Of a stretch of 64,000 nt of DNA, positions 43,121-54,131 are shown piece after piece. Numbering within the stretch: the first letter of the stretch is position 1; each line of letters opens with the position of its first letter. The position numbers and the translations under genes are program-made. Location of the stretch: the NCBI RefSeq assembly GCF_014203555.1, contig NZ_JACHJH010000002.1, positions 714,791 through 778,790 on the forward strand. Direction: 5' to 3'. The notes below the pieces were generated by a model, which saw nothing but the letters and a program-made list of their open reading frames with translations, was not told the origin of the DNA and ran no database searches. This DNA comes from Streptomyces olivoverticillatus (GTDB lineage: Bacteria > Actinomycetota > Actinomycetes > Streptomycetales > Streptomycetaceae).

Positions 43121-44146
43121 TCAGGCGCGCAGTCCGGGAGCCGACGCCGTCGATCCCCTGACCACCAGTTCCGGCAGGAAGACGAACTCGCTGTGCGGTG
43201 CCGGGGTGCCGCCGATCTCCTCCAGCAACGCCCTGACCGCGGCCTGTCCCATCGACTGCACGGGCTGCCGGATCGTGGTCAGCGGCGGATCGGTGAAGGC
43301 GATCAGCGGGGAGTCGTCGAAGCCCACCACCGAGACGTCGCGCGGCACTTCGAGCCCGCGCTGCCGCGCCGCCCGGATCACCCCGAGCGCCATCATGTCG
43401 CTCGCACACACCACCGCCGTGCACCCCCGCTCGATGAGCGCGGAGGCCGCCGCCTGACCACCCTCAAGGGTGAACAGCGAATGCCGTATCAGGTGACGCG
43501 CCTCCTCCGCGGCCACCCCGAGCTCCTCCTGCACGGCGGCCAGAAAGCCCTCGATCTTCCGCTGCACCGGCACGTACCGCTCGGGCCCCAGCGCCAGCCC
43601 GATGCGCCGGTGCCCCAATGCCGCCAAATGGGTGACGGCCAGCCGCATCGCCGCCCGGTCGTCCGGCGAGACGAAAGGCGCCCTGACCTTCGGGGAAAAG
43701 CCGTTGATCAGCACAAACGGCACGCCCTGGGCGCGCAGGTGCTCGTAGCGCTGCATGTCCGCCGAGGTGTCGGCGTGCAGCCCGGAGACGAAGATGATCC
43801 CGGCGACCCCCCGGTCGACCAGCATTTCCGTCAGCTCGTCCTCGGTCGAGCCGCCCGGGGTCTGGGTGGCCAGCACCGGGGTGTACCCCTGCCGGGTCAG
43901 CGCCTGCCCTATCACCTGGGCGAAGGCGGGAAAAATAGGGTTCTCCAGCTCGGGGGTGATCAGCCCGACGAGGCCGGCGCTGCGCTGCCGCAGCCGTACG
44001 GGACGCTCGTAGCCCAGCACGTCGAGCGCGGCCAGCACCGACTGGCGGGTGGAGGCGGCGACCCCCGGCTTTCCGTTGAGGACGCGGCTGACGGTTGCTT
44101 CGCTGACACCCGCCTGGGCTGCGATATCGGCTAGCCGGGCGGTCAC
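43121..44146 (-). CDS. malR: LacI-family maltose regulator (MalR/Reg1)
   Basis: 341 residues from a GTG at 44144-44146, giving the family start TARLADIAAQAGVSEATVSRVLNGKPGVAA. The LacI helix-turn-helix with its hinge VLAALDVLGYERP covers residues 1-55. The periplasmic-binding-protein-like effector domain follows (GLVGLITPELENPIFP to VVGFDDSPLIAFTDPPLTTIRQP). The sequence closely resembles, from memory, the MalR/Reg1 repressor of Streptomyces, which controls malEFG and alpha-amylase. It starts 26 bases after the aglA stop in the same direction, so malEFG-aglA-malR may be one unit with autoregulation. The CTTGC motifs at 49067 and 49189 are its likely sites. Confidence 0.9.
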   Translation of the reverse strand: MTARLADIAAQAGVSEATVSRVLNGKPGVAASTRQSVLAALDVLGYERPVRLRQRSAGLVGLITPELENPIFPAFAQVIGQALTRQGYTPVLATQTPGGSTEDELTEMLVDRGVAGIIFVSGLHADTSADMQRYEHLRAQGVPFVLINGFSPKVRAPFVSPDDRAAMRLAVTHLAALGHRRIGLALGPERYVPVQRKIEGFLAAVQEELGVAAEEARHLIRHSLFTLEGGQAAASALIERGCTAVVCASDMMALGVIRAARQRGLEVPRDVSVVGFDDSPLIAFTDPPLTTIRQPVQSMGQAAVRALLEEIGGTPAPHSEFVFLPELVVRGSTASAPGLRA

Positions 44147-44171
44147 AGGATGGGACTGTACCGGTCGCACG

Positions 44172-45803
44172 TCAGACTGCCCACCACACACAGGAATCCG
44201 AGGGAATGCGCACGGTACCGCCAGCGAATTCCAGGGCGGCCGTCGCCAGCACCGGACGTCCCGGCACCGGCATCGTCACCTCGTCACCGAGCGTGTTGAG
44301 CGTGCAGACGAAGCCCGGCCGGGAGAGGGCCAGCACCCCCTCAGGCGCCTCCAGCCAGCGCATCTCCCCGTCACCCAGCCCCGGCAGCTCCCGGCGCAGC
44401 ACCAGCGCCGAGCGGTAGAGCTCCAGCGTCGAGCGCGGGTCACCGGACTGCGCCTCCACCGACAGCTGCGCCCACGCAGCCGGCTGGGGCAGCCAGCTGC
44501 CGCCCGGCCCGAAGCCGTACGGAGCCGCCCCGCCCGACCACGGCAGCGGCACCCGGCAGCCGTCGCGGGTGCCCTCCTGCCCGTCGCCCCGGAAGAACGC
44601 CGGGTCCTGGCGCACCTCGTCCGGCAGGTCCACCACCTCCGGCAGCCCCAGCTCCTCGCCCTGGTAGACGTAGGCCGAGCCCGGCAGCGCCAGCATCAGC
44701 AGCGCGGCCGCCCGCGCCCGGCGCAGGCCCTGCTCCCCGCCGCCGTAGCGGGTGGTGTGCCGCACCACGTCGTGGTTGGACAGCACCCAGGTCGTCGGCG
44801 CCCCCACCGACAGCGTCGCGGCCAGCGACTGGTCGATGACCTCCCGCATCGGTCCCGCCCCCCAGGCGCAGGTCAGGAACTGGAAGTTGAAGGCCTGGTG
44901 CAACTCGTCCGGGCGCACGTACAGCGCCAGCCGCTCCGGGGTCGGCGCCCACGCCTCGGCCACGCCGATGCGCTCGCCGGCGTAGGAGTCCAGCAGCTGC
45001 CGCCAGCCGCGGTGGATCTCGTGCACCCCGTCCTGGTCGAAGAACGGCAGCACCTGGGCGCCGATCAGTTTGGCCTGTTCAGTACGGCCGATGTCCGGCA
45101 GCCCGGGCGCCTTGACCATGCCGTGCGCCACGTCGATGCGGAAGCCGTCCACCCCCAGGTCCAGCCAGAACCGCAGCACCGACTCGAACTCGGCCCGCAC
45201 CTCGGGGTTGTCCCAGTTGAGGTCCGGCTGCTCGGGGGCGAACAGGTGCAGGTACCACTCGCCCGGGGTGCCGTCCGGGCCGGTGGTGCGCGTCCACGCC
45301 GGGCCGCCGAAGACGGACTCCCAGTCGTTGGGCGGCAGCTCGCCGCCCGCCCCCCGGCCCGGCCGGAAGTGGTAGCGCGCGCGGGCCGCCCCCTCCGGCT
45401 CGCCCGCGAGCGCCGCCCGGAACCACACGTGCTGGTCCGAGGTGTGGTTGGGCACGATGTCGACGATCACCCGCAGGCCCAGCCGGTGCGCCTCGCGCAC
45501 CAGGTCGTCGGCGTCCGACAGCTGCCCGAACAGCGGGTCGACGGCCCGGTAGTCGGCCACGTCGTAGCCCCCGTCCGCCTGCGGCGAGGCGTAGAACGGG
45601 GTCAGCCACAGCGCGTCCACCCCCAGCTCGGCCAGGTAGGGCAGCCGCTCGCGGATCCCGCGCAGATCACCGATGCCGTCGCCGTCGCTGTCGGCGAACG
45701 AGCGCACGTACACCTGGTAGATGACGGCGCTGCGCCACCAGCCCTCGGCCTGCGCGCGGGCCTCGGCGGACGGGCGGACGGAGTGCGCGAGGTCCTGAGT
45801 CAT
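44172..45803 (-). CDS. aglA: alpha-glucosidase, GH13, cytoplasmic
   Basis: 543 residues from the ATG at 45801-45803 (GGGAAG just before). No signal peptide, so it acts inside the cell on imported maltodextrins, releasing glucose. The GH13 catalytic set is present: VIVDIVPNHTSDQH (region I), GVDGFRIDVAHG with the nucleophile Asp, ERIGVAEAW with the acid/base Glu and WVLSNHDVVRH with the third Asp. The early VIYQVYVRSFADSDGDGIGDLRGI is the usual oligo-1,6/alpha-glucosidase opening with a Ca-binding Asp loop. It follows malG by 88 bases in the mal operon. Confidence 0.93.
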   Translation of the reverse strand: MTQDLAHSVRPSAEARAQAEGWWRSAVIYQVYVRSFADSDGDGIGDLRGIRERLPYLAELGVDALWLTPFYASPQADGGYDVADYRAVDPLFGQLSDADDLVREAHRLGLRVIVDIVPNHTSDQHVWFRAALAGEPEGAARARYHFRPGRGAGGELPPNDWESVFGGPAWTRTTGPDGTPGEWYLHLFAPEQPDLNWDNPEVRAEFESVLRFWLDLGVDGFRIDVAHGMVKAPGLPDIGRTEQAKLIGAQVLPFFDQDGVHEIHRGWRQLLDSYAGERIGVAEAWAPTPERLALYVRPDELHQAFNFQFLTCAWGAGPMREVIDQSLAATLSVGAPTTWVLSNHDVVRHTTRYGGGEQGLRRARAAALLMLALPGSAYVYQGEELGLPEVVDLPDEVRQDPAFFRGDGQEGTRDGCRVPLPWSGGAAPYGFGPGGSWLPQPAAWAQLSVEAQSGDPRSTLELYRSALVLRRELPGLGDGEMRWLEAPEGVLALSRPGFVCTLNTLGDEVTMPVPGRPVLATAALEFAGGTVRIPSDSCVWWAV

Positions 45804-45891
45804 GTACTTCCCATCGGTTCGTCGTACGGGCGGTTCTTCGTACGGGGCGTATGCAGGTGACAACGACGGCGGCGGGCCGAGGTGAGCGCGG

Positions 45892-46740
45892 TCAGCCCTT
45901 GGTGCCGCCCGCGGTCAGCCCCGCCACCAGGTGCCGCTGGGCGAGGAAGAAGATCGCGCCGGCCGGGACGGTGATGAGCACGGCCGCCGCCGTCATCAGC
46001 CCCCACTCGGCCTTCTGCTGGCCGACGAAGGTCTGCAGGCCCACGGCGAGCGTGTAGTGCTCCTCGCTGCTCATGAACTGGCTGGCGAAGGCGACCTCGC
46101 CCCAGGCGGTGATGAAGGAGTAGAAGCCGGTCACCGCGAGGCCCGGCCGGGCCAGCGGCATGATCAGCCGCCAGAAGGTGCCGAACGGCGTCAGCCCGTC
46201 CACCCGGCCGGCCTCGTCGATCTCGGTGGGTATGGAGTCGAAGTAGCCCTTGAGCATCCACGCGCAGAACGGCACCGAGACCGAGCAGTAGGTGAGGATC
46301 AGACCCCCGTAGGAGTCCAGGAGCTCCAGCTGCCCGAGGATGTTGTACAGCGGCACGATGAGCACCGCCATCGGGAACATCTGCACCACCAGGAACGTCC
46401 ACATCAGCGGCCGGTGGCCGGGGAAGCGCATCCGCGAGACGGCGTAGCCCGCGCTCGCCGAGATGAGCACGCCGATCACGGTCGCGCCCAGCGCCACGAC
46501 CAGCGAATTGCCGAACCAGGTCAGGAACTTCGTCTGGCCCAGGATGTGCCGGTAGTTGGAGAGGTCGAAGCCGACGAAGCGGGTCGGCTCCTGCCAGCCG
46601 TCGCGCCCCCGCAGGGACAGGAAGACGATGAAGAGCACCGGGAAGACCGAGACGGCCGAGGCGGCGATCAGCACCGTGTGCAGGGCGGCGGACGCGCCGC
46701 GCGAACGCGTCCCCCGCGGACGGGGCTTGGGGGTGCTCAT
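45892..46740 (-). CDS. malG: maltose/maltodextrin ABC permease MalG
   Basis: 282 residues with six membrane helices. The EAA loop that contacts the ATPase is EIDEAGRVDGLTPFGTFWRLIMPLARPG (about residues 186-213). It pairs with MalF, whose stop codon it overlaps by four bases (ATGA). No ATPase gene is present; Streptomyces sugar permeases of this group are known to share the ATPase MsiK, encoded elsewhere. The family and position between malF and aglA make the assignment firm, while fine substrate preference is inferred. Confidence 0.93.
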   Translation of the reverse strand: MSTPKPRPRGTRSRGASAALHTVLIAASAVSVFPVLFIVFLSLRGRDGWQEPTRFVGFDLSNYRHILGQTKFLTWFGNSLVVALGATVIGVLISASAGYAVSRMRFPGHRPLMWTFLVVQMFPMAVLIVPLYNILGQLELLDSYGGLILTYCSVSVPFCAWMLKGYFDSIPTEIDEAGRVDGLTPFGTFWRLIMPLARPGLAVTGFYSFITAWGEVAFASQFMSSEEHYTLAVGLQTFVGQQKAEWGLMTAAAVLITVPAGAIFFLAQRHLVAGLTAGGTKG

Positions 46741-47678
46741 CGTGCTGCCTCCTGACGGGCGAGCAACCGGCGGTAGAAGACGGCGAAGACCAGCAGGAGC
46801 GAGAGGATGAGGATGCCGTACGTCGCCGACCCCGCATAGTCGCGGACGCCCTGGAAGGCCAGCCGGTAGGAGTACGTCACCAGGATCTCGCTCTCCGAGC
46901 TCGCGCCCTGCCCGATCAGCAGGTAGATGACCTGGAACATGTTGAACGTCCAGATGACGCCCAGCAGGATCACCGTCCCGCTCACCGGCCGCAGCCCCGG
47001 CAGCGTCACGTGCCTGAACCGCTGCCAGGGGGAGGCGCCGTCCATCTCGGCCGCCTCGTGCAGCTCACTCGGGATGGCCTGCAGGCCGCCGAGGATGGCG
47101 ACCATCATGAACGGCACGCCCAGCCACACGTTGACCGCGACCGCCGACACCTTCTGCAGGGTGCTGTCGCCGAGCCAGTCCATGCTGCCCATGCCCAGCT
47201 TGCCGAGGAAGGCGTTGAAGATCCCGTATTTCTCGTTGAACATCAGCCGCCACGAGAAGGTGGCGACGAAGGCGGGCACCGCCCACGGCAGGATCAGCAG
47301 CACCCGGTACAGCGCCCGGAACCGCACCTGCCGGTTGAGCAGCAGGGCCAGCCCCAGCCCGATCGCGTAGTGCAGGAAGACACAGGCCGCCGTCCATACG
47401 ACGGTCCACGTCAGCCGCGAGTAGAAGTGGCCCTCCTGGCCGGAGAGCACCTTCCAGTAGTTGTCCAGACCGACGAACTTGTAGGTCGAGGCGATGTGGT
47501 TGACGCCGATCGTGCGGCCGACGTTCGCCTCGTTGGCGTCGGTGAAGGACAGGTAGATGCCCCGGCCCAGGGGGTAGCCGACGAGGACGGCCAGGACCAC
47601 GACCACCGGCAGCACCATCGCCCAGGCGTACCAGTGGGTGTCGAAGGAGCGCCTGGCCCGGGTGACGATTGAGCTCAT
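46737..47678 (-). CDS. malF: maltose/maltodextrin ABC permease MalF
   Basis: 313 residues with six membrane helices. The EAA loop reads SELHEAAEMDGASPWQRFRHVTLPGLRPV (about 209-237). VLVGYPLGRGIYLSFTDANE at the first helix and the large outer loop after it are typical of MalF-like subunits. It starts six bases after malE and overlaps malG, so the three transporter genes are translated as a set. With MalG it forms the membrane channel fed by the lipoprotein MalE. Confidence 0.93.
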   Translation of the reverse strand: MSSIVTRARRSFDTHWYAWAMVLPVVVVLAVLVGYPLGRGIYLSFTDANEANVGRTIGVNHIASTYKFVGLDNYWKVLSGQEGHFYSRLTWTVVWTAACVFLHYAIGLGLALLLNRQVRFRALYRVLLILPWAVPAFVATFSWRLMFNEKYGIFNAFLGKLGMGSMDWLGDSTLQKVSAVAVNVWLGVPFMMVAILGGLQAIPSELHEAAEMDGASPWQRFRHVTLPGLRPVSGTVILLGVIWTFNMFQVIYLLIGQGASSESEILVTYSYRLAFQGVRDYAGSATYGILILSLLLVFAVFYRRLLARQEAAR

Positions 47679-47684
47679 CCGGCT

Positions 47685-48986
47685 CTACTCCCCGATGCCG
47701 TAGTCCTTCAGGAGGGCGGACTGCCAGGTCTTGGCCGTGGCGTCCAGACCCGTCTTCGGGTCCTCCTTCAGGGTCAGGATCCGGGTGTAGTGCTGCAGCC
47801 AGTCCGGGAACAGGTCGCCGCCCTGCGGGATCGGCGGGCGCGGGTGCGCCTTGCCGAGCGCCTGGTAGAAGGAGCTGCGTACCGGGTCGGCCAGCACCTC
47901 CTTGGTGTAGGCCGACTTGCGGGTCGGCAGCACGCCGATGGCGTCGGAGACGCGGTCCTGCTGCGCGGCGTCGGTCATGAACCGGGTGAAGAGGTACGAG
48001 GCGTCGAAGTTCTTCGTCCCCGCGTAGACCACGAGGTTGTGGCCGCCGACCGGGGCGCCCGCCGTGCCCGTGGAGCCCGCCGGGACGGGCGCGATGCCCA
48101 GGTTCGCCTTGTTCTTGTAGGCGTCGCCGCCGAAGATCTCCTTGGTCGCCCAGGGACCGTCGATCATCATCGCCAGCTTGCCGTTCTTGAAGTCCGTCTT
48201 GAGGACGTTGTAGCCGTCCGTGCCCGCGGGCTTGGGCGCGGCACCGGACTTCACCAGGTCGACTGCGGTCTCGATGCCCTTGAGGGAGGCGGCGTCCGAG
48301 ATGGTGATCTTCTTCTTGCCCGCGTCGACCATGTCGCTGTTCTCGCCGTAGAGGAACGGCAGCGAGTAGTAGCCGTCCGGGCTCAGGCCGATGCCGTCCG
48401 CGCCGGTCTTGTCCTTGATCTTCGCGGCATCCTCCTTCACCTCGGCCCAGCTGGCCGGGGGCTTGTCGATGCCCGCCTTCTGGAAGAGCTCCTTGTTGTA
48501 GAGGAGGCCGAGGGTGTCGGTGACCTGCGGGACGCCATAGGTCTTGCCCTGGTACGCCGCGTTCTTCAGCGGCCCGTCCAGGAAGTCGTCGCTCTTGTCG
48601 AGCGCCGGAGTGCCGGTGAGGTCCTTGAGGTAGCCGAGCTGCGCGAAGCCCGGGGTCCAGCCGACGTCCGAACGCAGCACGTCGGGCGCGCCCTTGCCGG
48701 TGGCGGCGGCGGTCTTGAACTTCTGCTGCGCCTGGTCGAAGGGCACGTTGACGTAATCGACGTGGATGTTGGGGTACTTCGCCTCGAAGGCCGAGACCAG
48801 CTTCTTGAAGGCCGGTGCCTCGTTGGTCGCGTCCGAGGTGTCCCACCAGGTGACGGTGCCGCTCACGCTGCCCGGGTCGTTGGCCGCCTTCGAACCGTCG
48901 CTCCCGCTGCCGCCGTCACCGCCGCACGCGGTCGCGGTCAGGGCCAGCACGCCGATGGCGGCTGCGACCGATATGCCTCTTCGCAT
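47685..48986 (-). CDS. malE: maltose/maltodextrin-binding lipoprotein MalE
   Basis: 433 residues. The signal peptide ends ALTATACGGDGG, giving a lipid-modified Cys at about residue 21. The mature domain is a family 1 solute-binding protein: VTWWDTSDATNEAPAFKKLVSAFEAKYP and the late PQGGDLFPDWLQHYTRILTLKEDPKTGLDATAKTWQ. It binds maltodextrins outside the membrane and gives them to MalFG. It is the first gene of the operon; the leader of about 80 bases holds the CTTGCGAA...CTTGCAAG motif at 49067-49086, a likely MalR site. Divergent from the secreted alpha-amylase. Confidence 0.93.
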   Translation of the reverse strand: MRRGISVAAAIGVLALTATACGGDGGSGSDGSKAANDPGSVSGTVTWWDTSDATNEAPAFKKLVSAFEAKYPNIHVDYVNVPFDQAQQKFKTAAATGKGAPDVLRSDVGWTPGFAQLGYLKDLTGTPALDKSDDFLDGPLKNAAYQGKTYGVPQVTDTLGLLYNKELFQKAGIDKPPASWAEVKEDAAKIKDKTGADGIGLSPDGYYSLPFLYGENSDMVDAGKKKITISDAASLKGIETAVDLVKSGAAPKPAGTDGYNVLKTDFKNGKLAMMIDGPWATKEIFGGDAYKNKANLGIAPVPAGSTGTAGAPVGGHNLVVYAGTKNFDASYLFTRFMTDAAQQDRVSDAIGVLPTRKSAYTKEVLADPVRSSFYQALGKAHPRPPIPQGGDLFPDWLQHYTRILTLKEDPKTGLDATAKTWQSALLKDYGIGE

Positions 48987-49066
48987 AGGGATGCTCCTCT
49001 TCCAGGAGGCCGCCTGGGGGGAGGGGGGCGGCCCGAGCTGAGGAGGAAGCTAACAGGCTGAAATCT

Positions 49067-49086
49067 CTTGCGAAAGACCTTGCAAG
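49067..49086. promoter_or_regulatory. candidate MalR operator upstream of malE
   Basis: CTTGCGAAAGACCTTGCAAG holds CTTGC twice in direct order and ends with the palindrome CTTGCAAG. It lies 80 bases upstream of the malE start. A closely similar motif stands before the amylase gene at 49189. Confidence 0.6.
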
Positions 49087-49188
49087 AAGGAAACGGTGAG
49101 ATTTCTCGGTTGTAACCGACTCGTGTCCGAAGGGTTGACCGGTGCGGACGGGGCTCGTACGGTCTCGTGCGCGGCATGTTGGCACCGG

Positions 49189-49209
49189 CTTGCGAACGGC
49201 TTGCGCAAG
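49189..49209. promoter_or_regulatory. candidate MalR operator upstream of the amylase gene
   Basis: CTTGCGAACGG is followed directly by the perfect palindrome CTTGCGCAAG (49200-49209). The pattern CTTGCGAA, then CTTGC...AAG is shared with the malE site at 49067. It is 76 bases before the amylase ATG. Confidence 0.6.
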
Positions 49210-49284
49210 AACCTTCATCGGCCTTACGGGCGCTGCACGTTGCCCTTTCGGCCGTCGAACCTCCCCCCACCCCTAGGAAGTCCC

Positions 49285-50679
49285 ATGCCTGGAACCGGGC
49301 GAAGAGCCCTGACCGCGGCACTCGTCCTGACGGCACTCACGGCCGGAGCGGCGCTCGACACCGCCCCGCCGGCGCAGGCCGCCCCCGTCGGCGACAAGGA
49401 CGTCACGGCGGTCCTCTTCGAGTGGAGGTACGACTCCGTCGGCCGGGAGTGCAAGGACACGCTGGGCCCCGCCGGTTACGGCTACGTCCAGGTCTCCCCG
49501 CCCCAGGAACACGTGCAGGGCCCGCAGTGGTGGACCTCGTACCAGCCCGTCAGCTACCGCATCGCCGGGCGGCTCGGCGACCGCGCGGCGTTCGCCGGCA
49601 TGGTCGCCGCCTGCCACTCGGCAGGCGTGAAGGTCGTCGTCGACGCGGTCGTCAACCACATGACCTCCGCGTCCGGCACCGGCACCGGAGGCACGCCGTA
49701 TACGAAGTACGGCTACCCCGGCCTCTACCAGGACGCCGACTTCCACACCTGCCGCAGGCCCGTCGCCGACTACACCGACCGGAACGACGTCCAGAACTGC
49801 GAACTGGTCAAACTCGCCGACCTCGACACCGGCAGCGACCACGTCCGCTCCGCCATCGCCGGCTATCTGGATGACTTGCTCTCGCTCGGCGCCGACGGCT
49901 TCCGCATCGACGCCGCCAAGCACATCGCCACCGACGACCTCGCGGCCGTCAAGACCAAGCTGACCAAGCCCGACGTCTACTGGAAGCAGGAGACCATCTA
50001 CGGCGCGGGCGAGGCCGTCCAGCCGGAGGAGTACCTGCGCAACGGCGACGTCCAGGAGTTCCGCTACGCGCGCGATCTCAAGCGGGTCTTCCAGAGCGAG
50101 CGGCTGGCCTACCTGCGCAACTACGGCGAGGGCTGGGGCTATCTGCCCGGCGCCCAGGCGTCCGTCTTCGTCGACAACCACGACACCGAGCGCAGCGGCG
50201 ACACGCTCTCGTACAAGGACGGTGCCGCCTACACGCTGGCCAACGTCTTCATGCTCGCCTGGCCGTACGGCTCGCCGGACGTGCACTCCGGCTACGAGTT
50301 CACCGACCGCGACGCGGGGCCGCCTGGCGGCGGTGCGGTGCGCGAGTGCTGGCAGGACGGGTGGAAGTGCCAGCACAAGTGGCCGGAGATCAAGGCCATG
50401 GTGGGCTTCCGCAATGCGGTGCGGGGGGCGGGGGTGACGGATTGGTGGGACAACGGGTACCAGGCGATTGCCTTCGGTCGGGGTGACCGGGGGTACGTGG
50501 CGCTCAACCATGAGGCCTTCGCGCTGACGCGCAGCTTCCAGACGTCGCTGGCGGGCGGTGACTACTGCGACGTGCAGAGCGGTCGGCGGGTGACGGTGGG
50601 GGCCGACGGGCGCTTCACGGCGACGCTGGGCCCGAACACGGCGCTGGCACTGCATGTGGGTGCCCGTACGTGCGGGTAG
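49285..50679 (+). CDS. secreted alpha-amylase, GH13
   Basis: 464 residues from the ATG at 49285 (GGAAG before it). A Sec signal of about 30 residues ends PAQAAPVGD. The catalytic set of GH13 is complete: [23 protein letters not shown] with the nucleophile Asp, [13 protein letters not shown] with the acid/base Glu and [11 protein letters not shown] with the transition-state Asp. Unlike many Streptomyces amylases there is no C-terminal starch-binding domain, so the protein ends after the barrel and its beta domain C. It should act outside the cell on soluble starch, and its motif-bearing promoter suggests control by MalR. Confidence 0.93.
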   Translation: MPGTGRRALTAALVLTALTAGAALDTAPPAQAAPVGDKDVTAVLFEWRYDSVGRECKDTLGPAGYGYVQVSPPQEHVQGPQWWTSYQPVSYRIAGRLGDRAAFAGMVAACHSAGVKVVVDAVVNHMTSASGTGTGGTPYTKYGYPGLYQDADFHTCRRPVADYTDRNDVQNCELVKLADLDTGSDHVRSAIAGYLDDLLSLGADGFRIDAAKHIATDDLAAVKTKLTKPDVYWKQETIYGAGEAVQPEEYLRNGDVQEFRYARDLKRVFQSERLAYLRNYGEGWGYLPGAQASVFVDNHDTERSGDTLSYKDGAAYTLANVFMLAWPYGSPDVHSGYEFTDRDAGPPGGGAVRECWQDGWKCQHKWPEIKAMVGFRNAVRGAGVTDWWDNGYQAIAFGRGDRGYVALNHEAFALTRSFQTSLAGGDYCDVQSGRRVTVGADGRFTATLGPNTALALHVGARTCG

Positions 50680-50753
50680 TTGGCCCCGGTCCCGCCCTTT
50701 CACCGTTTCCGGGGCTGCGCCCCCTCGACCCCCGGACGCGGCTTCGCCGCGTG

Positions 50754-50802
50754 TCCTCAAACGCCGGACGGGCTGAATTTCAGCCCGTCCGGCGTTTGAG
50801 GA
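50754..50802. terminator. 23-bp perfect hairpin (same repeat family as 16068-16119)
   Basis: Left arm 50754-50776 and right arm 50780-50802 are exact reverse complements around ATT. The core AAACGCCGGACGGGCTGA equals that at 16068. A smaller hairpin (GGGGCTGCGCCCC) precedes it. It separates the amylase and pullulanase genes and should reduce read-through. Confidence 0.85.
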
Positions 50803-50847
50803 CCGGGGCAGGACCACTGTTCTCACCTCAGCCAAAGGAGCCCCCTC

Positions 50848-53436
<2,589 letters not shown>

Positions 53437-54093
53437 CCCCGGCCGGGGTCGGGGGAGAGCTCCCACCGGGCCAGCACCCCCGCCACCTGGCCGTCGAAGG
53501 CCGCGCTCACCGCCAGCAGCGCCCCCACATCGTGGACCAGCTGCAACTCCAGCTCTTCCCGCGGGATGCGCAGGCCGTTCAGCCAGAGCAGGGCCGTCGT
53601 CTCCGCCAGGGAGATCCACGAGCGGACGGTCAGCTCCAGGCGCGCCCCGGGCTCGGCGACCCCCAGGTGCAGAAGCATCTGCTCGTACGCCGCCTCGCGC
53701 ACCTCGTCGATCATTGCGCACGCCACCCCCGGCCCCGCCGCCGCGGGCCCGCCCCGCATCAGGGCGGCGAAGCCGGGGCCGTGCGCCTCGACGAAGTCGA
53801 AGAAGCGGCGCAGGACCCGTAACAGCCGGGGCCCCAGGGGGCCTTCGCGGGGTTCGCGGAGCAGGGCCGTCAGCTCGTCGGCCGACCGGCGCAGCGCCGC
53901 CTCGTACAGGCTCTGCTTGCCGGGGAAGTAGTGATAGACGAGCGGCCGGGAAATCCCGGCCGCCCCCGCGATGTCCTCGATCGAGACCGCGTCGGGCGGA
54001 CGGTGGCTGAACAGGTCGAGGGCGACCGAGATGAGGTGCTCGCGTCGCTGCTCGACGGCCATCCTGCGGCGCGCCACGGTCGTCATGGCGGTC

Positions 54094-54099
54094 ATCATA
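54094..54099 (-). promoter_or_regulatory. -10 box of the TetR gene
   Basis: TATGAT on the minus strand ends seven bases before the ATG at 54086, so transcription would begin at or next to the start codon. The -35 region is weak. Confidence 0.4.
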
Positions 54100-54131
54100 G
54101 TGGGAGGAAATCGCCCTGGTCGGCGAGGGGT

